NCBI GenBank assembly: GCA_905182985.1
Contig: CAJJDN010000006.1
Span: forward strand, 276,946 to 340,945
From: Paramecium sonneborni
Taxonomy: Eukaryota > Ciliophora > Oligohymenophorea > Peniculida > Parameciidae
Direction of reading: 5' to 3'
Length of the DNA: 64,000 nucleotides
In this document: one piece after another, positions 24,321 through 34,830 of the stretch
Layout of the letters: each line of letters begins with the position of its first letter
How positions within the stretch are numbered: the stretch's first letter is position 1
The notes under the pieces: generated by a model
What the model saw: the letters and a program-made list of their open reading frames with translations, nothing else
What the model was told of the DNA's origin: nothing
Database searches by the model: none
Position numbers and translations under genes: made by a program

Positions 24321-24569
24321 TGTCTAAGGAATTGTCAAGGACTAATCGAAACTTTTAAACAATTTATAGAAACTAAAATTGGATTACTGACAGAGAAAAT
24401 GCTCATCAAATGCGTATATATTATATCAAAATTAGTATTGGAGTAGACTCAATAAAATGTAAAATGGTGTGCATCAGCAAAAATAGGAATATTATTAATA
24501 ATATCTATAACTTAGATTTGTGTTGTATATTATTTTTTTAAAGATAAAGATTTTAGTGGAAGAGTGTGA
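23960..24569 (+). CDS. p24 / EMP24 (TMED) cargo receptor
   Basis: Type I membrane protein of the early secretory pathway, in COPI/COPII vesicles. A signal peptide (MKILDLICFIYLGHGLSVQI) is followed by a GOLD domain (TCFYVKSYTGNTHVTVNYQI, KGTYYICFKSQSKGYKTVSF) and a short coiled coil. A 22-nt intron then leads to the membrane helix AKIGILLIISITQICVVYYF and a short tail KDKDFSGRV. The tail has an FF pair at the membrane edge, the usual COPII signal, but no dilysine end. The length of about 195 residues is normal. This is the intact copy; the copy starting at 22691 is cut by the contig junction. Confidence 0.9.
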
Positions 24570-24601
24570 AAATTATGTTATTAATACATATAAAGATTTA
24601 T

Positions 24602-25454
24602 TCACTTTTTCTTTTAAACGGTTTTGTTACATTATTATTATTACTAAATAGCTTTTTGTTATTATTGACTCGGTCTAGTATAAGGAATAGTATATTATTG
24701 AGTTTAGAGTTGTTATTTTGGTAATGGTTTAACATTTCCGACTAATCCTTATTGTAATTTTTAAGGCATTTATTAGTATTTTTAATTTTAAAAAACATTT
24801 TGTTGAATGTCTGGAGTAGTAGAAAGTGGAAGGTAATCTTGAGAAATCTTTTTGCCTAAAGCTTTTCTTTCTGACTCATCCTCTTAAAGTATTTCATGTA
24901 ATTCCTATCTTCTATCACAAGCTTTGCATGCAAAATAAGAATCAAAATCAAAACATTGACATTTCTTACATCTTTTTAAGAAATTAGGAAGATTGTCTTC
25001 GCTTCCATGATTACATTTAAAAGGAGGTCTCCAAGTCAAAATATTAAATTCTTTTCTAAGAGGTAATCAATACATTTTACATTCTTCTGGTCTTGATGGT
25101 ACAAACTTAAATCTTTTGCATTCACAATTTTCACAACCAGTATTAAATTTTTTGCCTAGTAACTGTTTATGTTATTGTAGTTAATATTTAAAAAGTAAAA
25201 GATCTTAATAAATATATTTTAAAAAACAATACTAAAGAGATGACTACAAAAACATTTGCTTATAGAACATATTCTGGCGCATTCAGATTTTTATTCTGTA
25301 CAATAATAAGTAATGTTATTATTGTATAATTTATTTCATAAATTCGAGTATTAAATGATTCTAAAGCATGTTGATATTCTTAATCTATATATTTTCTTGC
25401 ACCAACAGCTGGTTCAAATTTTTGTACACCTTCACGCACTCGTTATTCATTCAT
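24602..25454 (-). CDS. FAM221-family Cys-rich protein with poly-Q tail
   Basis: The C-x-C rich layout matches FAM221 proteins: CARICSISKCFCSHLF, then GCENCECKRFKFVPSRPEEC, WRPPFKCNHGSEDN, CKKCQCFDFDSYFACKACDR and QELHEILQEDESERK. The last is the C-terminal block of FAM221B. The N-terminus MNEQRVREGVQKFEPAVGAR also fits the family. The tail of about 60 residues is Gln-rich, much of it coded by TAA and TAG, and ends KKK before TGA. A 29-nt intron follows the CFCSH motif. One frame change around 25290-25340 I could not explain. Function is unknown; human FAM221 proteins are testis-linked. It converges with p24, 32 bp apart. Confidence 0.75.
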
Positions 25455-26297
25455 TGCGATATAATTGAACATTAATAATTTTTTGATTAATATATAACAT
25501 CATTTTCATTTGGCCCATTCAAATTCAGATGGTCCCAATGGATGTTTAGATCCATATTGAATCATTATCTGTTTAAGGGGATCTAGGTTATTGACTATTT
25601 TGGTTCCAAGTTATCTCAAAGGGGAAATGGTCTTATTTTCATAAGTGTTCTTTATCAATTCCATTGCTATAGATGTAGTATAATTCATAAGTTTGGCTTA
25701 AGATTCATATTCTTATAGAGATTGTTCTAACCCAATATCATTTCCAGACCTTGAATTCTTAATTATGCAATTAGCCAATAGAGCTGCATCATTAATACCC
25801 ATATTCATTCCCTAGCCTGCCATAGGATGATTAGAATGTGCTGCATCTCCAATTAAAGCTATTCTTTTTTAAATATATCTTTAAGCTTGCAAAGACTGTA
25901 ACGGAAATGCCATCCTTTTGTTGATAATATTCTTAATCCTTGGAGCATATCTTCCTAATTAACTATTGAGAGCCTTCAGAAATTCTTCATCTGAAAGTGA
26001 CATCAAATATTTATAATCATCCATATATACTGTCCACACTATTGAACTATAGGGATTATAAAGAGGCAATAAAGCTAATGGACAACTAAATTTTATATCT
26101 TATATTTTACCCATTTGATAAATAAGTCTAATATGCTACTTCATTGTCTTCATCACCTCTTTCTACTGTACAAACTATTCCCATTTGATGATATGAGTGA
26201 CCATATGTACCTATTTTACTACATTCTTTCACTTTTGATTTATTTCCATCGCTACCTATCAACAATTTACATTAAAATTTATCATTCACTTTCACAT
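25230..26297. repeat. Assembly overlap 2, left copy
   Basis: This 1,068-bp stretch is repeated at 26455-27522. It contains the FAM221 5' part and a truncated COQ6 (25506-26297) that runs into the N gap. Both gene pieces belong to single genes. Confidence 0.93.
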
Positions 26298-26454
26298 NNN
26301 NNNNNNNNNNNNNNNNNNNNNNNNNNNNNNNNNNNNNNNNNNNNNNNNNNNNNNNNNNNNNNNNNNNNNNNNNNNNNNNNNNNNNNNNNNNNNNNNNNNN
26401 NNNNNNNNNNNNNNNNNNNNNNNNNNNNNNNNNNNNNNNNNNNNNNNNNNNNNN
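26298..26454. other. Sequence gap of 157 N
   Basis: A run of N between the two copies of overlap 2. Since the sequence to its right repeats what lies to its left, the true gap size is negative: no sequence is missing. Confidence 0.95.
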
Positions 26455-27522
26455 TACTAAAGAGATGACTACAAAAACATTTGCTTATAGAACATATTCT
26501 GGCGCATTCAGATTTTTATTCTGTACAATAATAAGTAATGTTATTATTGTATAATTTATTTCATAAATTCGAGTATTAAATGATTCTAAAGCATGTTGAT
26601 ATTCTTAATCTATATATTTTCTTGCACCAACAGCTGGTTCAAATTTTTGTACACCTTCACGCACTCGTTATTCATTCATTGCGATATAATTGAACATTAA
26701 TAATTTTTTGATTAATATATAACATCATTTTCATTTGGCCCATTCAAATTCAGATGGTCCCAATGGATGTTTAGATCCATATTGAATCATTATCTGTTTA
26801 AGGGGATCTAGGTTATTGACTATTTTGGTTCCAAGTTATCTCAAAGGGGAAATGGTCTTATTTTCATAAGTGTTCTTTATCAATTCCATTGCTATAGATG
26901 TAGTATAATTCATAAGTTTGGCTTAAGATTCATATTCTTATAGAGATTGTTCTAACCCAATATCATTTCCAGACCTTGAATTCTTAATTATGCAATTAGC
27001 CAATAGAGCTGCATCATTAATACCCATATTCATTCCCTAGCCTGCCATAGGATGATTAGAATGTGCTGCATCTCCAATTAAAGCTATTCTTTTTTAAATA
27101 TATCTTTAAGCTTGCAAAGACTGTAACGGAAATGCCATCCTTTTGTTGATAATATTCTTAATCCTTGGAGCATATCTTCCTAATTAACTATTGAGAGCCT
27201 TCAGAAATTCTTCATCTGAAAGTGACATCAAATATTTATAATCATCCATATATACTGTCCACACTATTGAACTATAGGGATTATAAAGAGGCAATAAAGC
27301 TAATGGACAACTAAATTTTATATCTTATATTTTACCCATTTGATAAATAAGTCTAATATGCTACTTCATTGTCTTCATCACCTCTTTCTACTGTACAAAC
27401 TATTCCCATTTGATGATATGAGTGACCATATGTACCTATTTTACTACATTCTTTCACTTTTGATTTATTTCCATCGCTACCTATCAACAATTTACATTAA
27501 AATTTATCATTCACTTTCACAT
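26455..27522. repeat. Assembly overlap 2, right copy
   Basis: Second copy of 25230-26297. It starts with a 5' fragment of the FAM221 gene (26455-26679), which is an artefact, and then holds the 3' two thirds of COQ6, which here continues into unique sequence and is complete. Confidence 0.93.
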
Positions 27523-27931
27523 ACTCATTTTCTACTACCTCAATCTTTTCTAATTTACTCTCAAATTCTATCTCCCCATCATAAACTTCTAATAATCCAT
27601 TCACTATGTTATCATATTCAATTATATGAGCAGATTGGTTCTTGAATTCTAAGTAATCCTAACCCTAGCTCTCATCTATAATCATTCTCTTATAATGATT
27701 TATTCTTCCCTAATCTAATTTATCCCAAGCCCCTACTGATTATAATACTTCTCTTGATGACTATGTTACTGATAATACTCTTTAATTTGGTGCTCCTTCT
27801 TTCTTAAACAAAGGTCTTTTTATTGAGTCCAATACTATCACTTTATTTAATTGTTTTGATTTCTATAATGCAGCTCCCAAACACAATCCTACTGGACCTG
27901 CTCCAATTATGCAAACATCATAAATTTACAT
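26731..27931 (-). CDS. COQ6: Ubiquinone biosynthesis monooxygenase COQ6
   Basis: FAD-dependent hydroxylase of the mitochondrial coenzyme Q pathway. The N-terminus MQIYDVCIIGAGPVGLCLGA holds the GxGxxG dinucleotide fold. SREVLQSVGAWDKLDQGRIN matches the COQ6-type LGAWD block, KLLIGSDGNKSKVKE the DG motif, and RIALIGDAAHSNHPMAGQGM the second FAD motif GD.AH..HP..GQG. The C-terminal helices end HPLGPSEFEWAK. UbiH/UbiF-type bacterial relatives share these motifs, but the LGAWD and YxRM context favours COQ6. No separate targeting peptide is obvious before the fold. The partial copy at 25506-26297 belongs to the same gene. Confidence 0.88.
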
Positions 27932-28059
27932 TTATTTATACTATATTATTTTATTAATTTCTAATTAGTATAATCATTCACTAATAAATCAATTCAAAGC
28001 TGTACTATTATAGCCATATTCAATTCAACTTATTTTTCATTCCTTCTCTTCTTATCCAA

Positions 28060-28437
28060 TCATTTTTTTCTACCTTCACTATTCATCATATTTATAATTT
28101 GGTGAGCTAACTTTAAAATCATATAAAATTGATCGCTTCTTATTAAAGACTAAATTATTAATTGTATACTTTTTTTTCTAATTCTTTTTATTAAGCAAAT
28201 TAACTTTTGATTTTTAATTCTTCAAAAATTTGTTTATAGCATTTATCCTATTGATTTAAATTTAATTTAATGATTATGTTTTAACTCTATATAACTTAAA
28301 TTATGAAATAACTTTACATAATTTAAATTTAAAGTTTAATTTCAATTTTCATATATCTCTAACACTCTAAAAAATGATTCTTTCCTTTTTTATTTAAAGT
28401 TGTTACTGAGTTTTTAATCCTTTTACCTCCCCCTCAT
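28060..28437 (-). CDS. Small hypothetical gene, model uncertain
   Basis: The 3' part reads well across a 20-nt intron: KCYKQIFEELKIKSQFAQQK then SLIRSDQFYMILKLAHQIIN and NMMNSEGRKK before TGA. The 5' part (from MRGRQKDQKLSNNFKQKRKE) is in a compatible style, but I could not find splice sites that join the two cleanly. No family is recognised. It may be a real small gene with one more intron, or a decaying one. Confidence 0.35.
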
Positions 28438-28839
28438 TAATTTGAGTCTAAATAATTTTGGAAAATACTATGCTTAAAAATTATTCCTGCTTTAAGCTTA
28501 ACTTTATAAATATTTAATTACCTATGTTTATTTACATTTCCTATAAATAATAAATTACAATCTTGAAAAAAAAAATTTCTATGATGTATCTTAAAACTCA
28601 AATATTTAATATGTTTTCTGAATAATCTTAGCTATTCTATAATAGTTAATTTTATTTCATTAAATGCTGATTTAAAGCTTCATTTAAAAGAAAAGCTAAA
28701 GCACAGAATTAAAAATTAGATTCAGAAAGTTTACGATATTGGTTTATCAGAGAGTATTTTAATCTGAAAATTATTAATTTATAATTTTTAAAGTTTTTGA
28801 TTTATATATAATATGAATTATACACATTTTTTTACTAAA
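28438..28839. other. Intergenic, no convincing gene
   Basis: AT-rich stretch in front of the small gene and after the RRP5 stop. A 47-codon plus-strand frame at 28674-28816 exists but has no features and I do not call it. Confidence 0.5.
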
Positions 28840-31800
28840 TCAATCTGAATCTTTTTCATCCTCTTGTTGAACGTCCCTTTACATAAATTTTGAAACCCAT
28901 TATTCTGCTTACTCTTTAACCTTTTAGATTGTTGCACTGTCTCCATATTGGTTTTCATATTCTAATTGTTTTTTAAATAAAAATTTAATCTTTCTTGGTT
29001 TCTTATTATTATGAATTGCTTTTTAAAATATTGATCGAACCACATCCGGTTGGCAATTTTTAATCACTAAGTCTAAATATTATGACCAAATGTCAGTTCT
29101 AATGATATTTTAAACTTCTTTACCTAGTTGAATTTTTTTGTAATATAGTTTCAAATGTAGTTTTTCCTTCTTCAATTTAATTATTCTAAAATTGCAATCG
29201 GGCATAAAAAGATAAGAGTTTAACTTGTTTTGTTTTCTTTAAACTTTACATAGCTCTATTTAATGTATCTTTAAATGAATATTAAGGGTTTTCATCATCA
29301 TGTAGTTTCTACCATTCCATTAAACTTTACAGAAATTCCATCCAACTCTTGCAACTTTGTTTATACTTTAAGACAAATGACTTTAATAATATGAATGAAA
29401 GTATACTCTTGATAATTCAACCGTTAAATCAACTTTTTCAGCTTTTCTATAAATATTGATCAATTTTATATGAAGTTTCTTTCCATCACAATTTTAACAA
29501 CCTCTCTTAAAGACATTAATTAAATTATCTTCAGAACCAAAATTGAATTCTAAATTTAAATAAGCTGTCCATAAATTCAATCTTTCTAATTCATTACTGA
29601 AATTGATAACTCTTAATGCTCTTTCAATAACATTTCTAGCACTTTCTATTCCTTCATTTTCAGCAGCATATGCAACAAATTCAATCCAAATAACAGAAGA
29701 ATTTGGATTTGTTAATATTTTCCTAAATTAAATAAAATGAAGATTACTTTTCATATTCTGCCCTTGACTCTAAATTTTAAACTTCTTCTCTAATATCTTG
29801 TTCATCATTTTCTTCTTCAATTTCCTAATTGTTTTATTGTTCTTCCTCTTCAACATCATCCTAATCTTATTCATTATCTTCATCATCATTTACTTCTTAT
29901 TATATTTCCTCTTCAATTTATTTATCTTAATTTTATTGTTCTACAATTACATTGTTTTTTATTTAATGTTATTTAATCATTTCTTCAAAACTCTCATGTA
30001 AATCAATCACTTCCTGTTAAATATCTCCTAATTCAATTTTTCTCTTTCCTTCAGTATTAATTAATTCTTAAATATTGCTTAATCTTAGAACTGTCTAATT
30101 ATTTTTATTCTATCTTTATCCAATTACTAAACATTCTATTTATTATCCAATCTTAAATAATTTATTAGCCCACCAACCATCTTCTCCTTCCAATCCTTCA
30201 GCATCCTTTTTATCCAATTCTCCTTATTAAAGAGTTCCTAAAATTTTCACTGTCGCCTTCTCATTTCTTATATTCACTATCAAACCCTATACTACATCGC
30301 CAATTCTTAATTATTTATCATCTAATTTATATTTAAGTAAATTTAAATCTACTGTTCCCTATAACTTATTTAATTGAGTAATCATTAATACTATTGGTCT
30401 ATACTTAATGTCGGTTTTAAATCCTCTTATTAAACAAGTTGTTTCATAGTTTAACTTAACAAAAGTACCATTATATGTACTTCCAGTAACATATCCCAAA
30501 GCTACCTAACCCACTATCAATGGAGTCTTTTTGAATAATGATGTTCTGACATCATATTTTAGAGACAATATCATTTTTTAATAAGAAATCGTATTACTCT
30601 TTACTGGATGGAGACATTTATTCCATAATTTATCATTCAAAAATGTTTCTCTGGCACTAGCCCAATAAGCTTTATCTTTTGCTATTATTCTACACACTCC
30701 CCATTTTCCTACTGGAAATTATTCAAATAAATTTAATTCCCATAATTCTGATAATTCTGTAATGTCAATTGATGCAAATTATCTATTCCTTAACTACACT
30801 CTTATATATGAATCATGATGACTTAGAATTCTATAAATTTATTTTGTATATAAGATTTCACCTGTGTTCTATTACTATTGTTAATCATTTTCATTTATTA
30901 TAATTCCTTTTAACTACTTGTCAAATTCATATAATCTCACTCTAACTGGTTATCCTTATTATATCTTTTATTCTAAATTATTTAAAATATCAGCCTATTC
31001 TACATCTATATCCCAACCATCAATGAAAACATTGTAATTGTAATAAATCTATACAACTAAAGGTGATTTTGCATCACTTTTTATGTGTTTTATTATACCA
31101 TAAACAATTTTATTGCTATCTTTCTAAACATCTTTCTCTAATTCTATATGATCTGACAAACAAGTCAAATCAAAGATTTATTTGTTATTTTCTTTATTTT
31201 CTCCAATTATTGAAGCTGATAATTGTGAACCTACATTCAAATTCTCGAATTCACTTTATAATTTAAATAATCTATCTTCATTCTTATAACACTCAAAGAA
31301 TGCCTTATGAATTCTTCCAAATTTTCCATCAGGAAGATTAACATAAACAACATTGTTCTTAATTGCACTCACAACACACTACACTTTTTCACCTAAATTT
31401 AATTTGGTTTTAACATTTTTTTTTATTTAAACATTTTATGGCTAACTTTCATTAACTTATTTTTATTTTGGATCTATTTTTTTTAATGAAAGTAACAATT
31501 TGTTTTCAGTTTAATTTACAAATTTAACATAGACTTTAATGATTTGACCAATTTTAATATCGTCAGGATTTTATCCATCAAGACTTTAATTGGACAGAAA
31601 TCCTACAATATTCTAAAAGAATTTAACTAGAATCCCATTTTCTAATTTTTTAATAGTAAATCCATATAAAGTATCACCAGCAATAAGGTCGTCTAATGAC
31701 TAAAAGACTTTAATATCAGTAAGTAAAGTAGGCTTCATAGTTACAATAATATTGTTATGTTATTCATCAATTTATAATATTCTGACTCTTATTTTGCTGC

Positions 31801-33310
31801 CAACTCTAAATTTAGGTGGATTAGTAAGAGGATAATCTGACATTTGGATTGATGGTAAAATAGCATTAAATTTTTCATTTATTTTCAACAAAACACTATA
31901 CGAATCCTCTTTAAGTAGCACTTATTTAACAGTTCCTTTAACAATAGCTCCAATATTTAAATCACTTAATTTTGGTTGAGAATTCACCTCAAAAGATACG
32001 AAACCAACATGATCAAAATAATTGATTTCTTTAATTATGCAAATTCTTTAGATATGATCAATAATTTCTTAATCAGATGGAATCTAAGTTTTATGTAATA
32101 TACAAATTGGTCCAAGATTAGGTAATTAAGCTTTTTGAGCTTTTTTACTTTTTTTAGTTTATACTTAATCATCATTTAAAATAGTATTAACGAGATAAGC
32201 ACCAGAATATAATTGTTGATTTATTACAATACCCTAATATTGCTAACCAACCTCATAAGGAGGAATATAAATTGAATTTTCAATATGCTCTTGTTTACTA
32301 GAGAGGTAAATTTATCTTGAAGGTTCATCAAATCCAATTATTCTACATAATAAATTTTTATCTTGCTCAACCTAATAATCTTGGAATATATATCCTAAAA
32401 CTCCAAATTTGTTTAACTTAACAATTTGGCCGCCTGTAATGGATTTTGCATTATTACATTTCCAAATATTTCCAGGAGTAAGTAAATGTTTAGATATTTA
32501 TTTTTTATTTTACAATTAGACATCTCTTTATTCAAAATCACAAATTGCAATTTTTTCTTTTTAATTGATTTCTTTTATATTAAAAAGATAAACTCTTCCA
32601 CATTTAAGTTTTTTCTCATTAATAAATCCACTAAACTATTAAGATCCAAAATTAATAGTAGTTCCAAATTCATTCCAAGTTTAGGCTATTCCTGGTATTT
32701 ACATTCCAATTACTAATTAATTGACATTTAATTAATCATTAATAACATTAGGATGCAAACTCAATTAAACTTTATTATTTTTTTGCTCTTCTATAACTTT
32801 AGCAATAACATATTCTCCTACTTTGTAATCACCTCCATTAACATTCTTTCGATCTCTAAGATTGTGTTAATCTACGAATCCTTTCTTGTTTCTAGTAAAA
32901 TTGATTATTAAATAGGCTCCATTAGGACCAATAGATGACACACATCCTAAATGTAAGGATCCTATATCAAAAATCTATTTAATAAGAAAAATTAATCATA
33001 CTTGCTCGGGTATTTTTTATGTCATATTAAGTATTTTTTAACTTTTCATTTAAAAATAGCCTAATATATCTTGATCTAGATCTCCTAATGCACCATAATC
33101 ATCTTGATCTAAAATAGGCTAATTATTTTAAGGGCCATCATCATCACTAGATATATACTCAGCCAATTAAGCTCTTCTTTAGAGTTGTTTTTTTTCTCTT
33201 TGTTTTTTCTTCTTTAACTTGTCTTCAGTTCCCTTTTCATTTTTATATGTAGGAGCTGGGTTAAACATGTATTTATCATCTTTCAGTGCATCAATCACTT
33301 TTTTTTTCAT
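28840..33310 (-). CDS. RRP5: RRP5 / PDCD11 rRNA processing factor with S1 repeats
   Basis: Very large nucleolar protein needed for 18S and 5.8S rRNA maturation. The N-terminus is basic (MKKKVIDALKDDKYMFNPAP) with an acidic run (ISSDDDGPQNNQ), followed across a 27-nt intron by a string of S1 RNA-binding domains, for example IGSLHLGCVSSIGPNGAYLI with GFVDQHNL, and VKFFQNIVGFLSNQSLDG. The C-terminal 250 residues are HAT/TPR-like: NSSVIWIEFVAYAAENEGIE, SARNVIERALRVINF, LNLWTAYLNLEFNFGSEDNL and RKIKFLFKKQLEYENQYGD, which is diagnostic for RRP5. About 1,470 codons is shorter than the 1,730-1,870 of yeast and human. Its start is 68 bp from the divergent LITAF-like gene. Confidence 0.92.
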
Positions 33311-33378
33311 TAATTAAATTTTTAATAAAATGTAAACTGTTTAAGATAATTCATCGACAATAATTGCACCTGTCATTA
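33311..33378. promoter_or_regulatory. 68-bp bidirectional promoter region
   Basis: Divergent spacer between the RRP5 start and the LITAF-like start. If the second ATG of the LITAF-like gene (33406) is used the spacer grows to 95 bp. Confidence 0.5.
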
Positions 33379-33736
33379 ATGAAACCCAACTCACAATAGA
33401 TATGGATGAGAGATAATCAAAGTAATTTTTTATCTAAATCATACTTTAGAGCACTTATTCCAGTCAATTATCATGCTAATATGAAAAGAACACCAATTGC
33501 AGTCGTATGTCCTGAATGTAAACAACAAGGAACAACTATTATCATACGTGAAGTTGGTGCAGCTACTATAATGGTTGGTTATTTACTCTTTTTATTAACA
33601 ACGTATGGTTCATTATCTATAATATAGAATATTTTGTTTTTGGATCCCTTGTTGTGTAGATGAATGCCAAGATGCTATTCATTAATGTCCACACTGTAAG
33701 GCTGAAGTAGGGATAGGTCCCTATTAAATTCTTTGA
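33379..33736 (+). CDS. LITAF/CDIP1-like zinc ribbon membrane protein
   Basis: The C-terminal half has the LITAF domain layout: a first knuckle CPECKQQG, a hydrophobic membrane-inserting stretch (AATIMVGYLLFLLTT plus, across a 25-nt intron at 33603-33627, IFCFWIPCC), then DECQDAIHQCPHCKAEVGI. The pairs of Cys before and after the hydrophobic part bind one zinc, and the protein sits monotopically on late endosome or lysosome membranes. The N-terminus before it is short and lacks the usual PPxY motifs. A downstream ATG at 33406 is equally possible as start. About 110 residues. Confidence 0.88.
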
Positions 33737-33823
33737 CATATTATTTAGTTAAAAGTGAAAAATCTCTATGATCGAAATTTTCATTTCTTAAAATAAAAAT
33801 AATAAGATTATATATGCTCTCTC

Positions 33824-34766
33824 CAGAAAAGGATTTCATTCTCTATAATACCTAAAAACCTCCAAACATGTAAGTTCCAAGTTTTATGACTACTGCTTCA
33901 TCATTCAGAAATCAAAAGTTATCTAGCTTAAGGAACAAAAGTTGTGCCACTGCAGTCCCAGATGTAGTATTTCCAATATATAAATAGAAGAAATAAATAT
34001 CTACCATAGATTATTAAATTTGTGATAAAAGTGAACCTATCAATCTTAAGAATGCTTGTTATCCTAAATTCAAATCAGAATAAAGTGAAATATCTCAAAT
34101 TGCCAAATCATAAATTAGTATGATCATTACAGCACCAAAAATAATATAATTCATTGATTTCTGCAATAAAAAAATCTTAGATGATGAACTCAAAAAAAGG
34201 AAAATAAGTTAAGACCAAACTCATAAAGACTTCAAGAAAAAGATTAATAATTATCATGATAATAAGAAGTCTATAAGATTTGTTTAAAAACATACACGCA
34301 GCAATTTCACACTTCCTTAAATGAACTTTCATGAAAAATCAGAAACTTAAACCATCTCAGACAAAATCAATCAAAATAAGATAGATACAACATCATTTAA
34401 TGATTCTCCAGCACCAAAATTAATATAAAAGTAACCTAATTTTTAAGCTTACACAACTAAATAACCTATTAGAAGTTTTGATATGTTATTTAATGTAAAA
34501 CATCTAGTGAGATTATAAGAAAAAAGATAAAAAGAATTTGAAGAAACTCAATAAAATGATCCAGAATTTTAATTAGAAATGATAAAGAGATAAAATTAAA
34601 TTTAAGTTTTAATGTCGAATACGAAGAAACTTGAATAACTAAAAAAAGCATCAAAAGGAGTAATAAATATTTTTAACACCTATAGATTCTATCTCACATA
34701 AACGAATAAGATCATTAAGCTGAATAAATATTTTAGGATTTCAAATATAAATTGGATCTAAAATGA
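33824..34766 (+). CDS. Hypothetical polar protein, about 290 residues
   Basis: I recognise no family. Two introns, 38 and 26 nt, give a frame from MLSPEKDFILYNTQKPPN through CATAVPDVVFPIYKQKKQ, IITAPKIIQFIDFCNKKILD, a Lys/Asn-rich section and a helical end (RLQEKRQKEFEETQQNDPEF; KKLEQLKKASKG, then HINEQDHQAEQIFQDFKYKL). If the second intron is ignored the frame would run on into the next gene without a TGA; the spliced version ends cleanly, so I prefer it. Confidence 0.5.
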
Positions 34767-34830
34767 TACTATTACGATTTTGTTATGTTTATTTTTTATT
34801 GATTCTTTAAATATTATTTTAATAAGTTTT

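Noticed and set aside
25506..26297. A second, broken COQ6 gene as a pseudogene
   Set aside because: It is identical to the 3' part of the intact COQ6 and ends at an N run, so it is the contig overlap and not a pseudogene.
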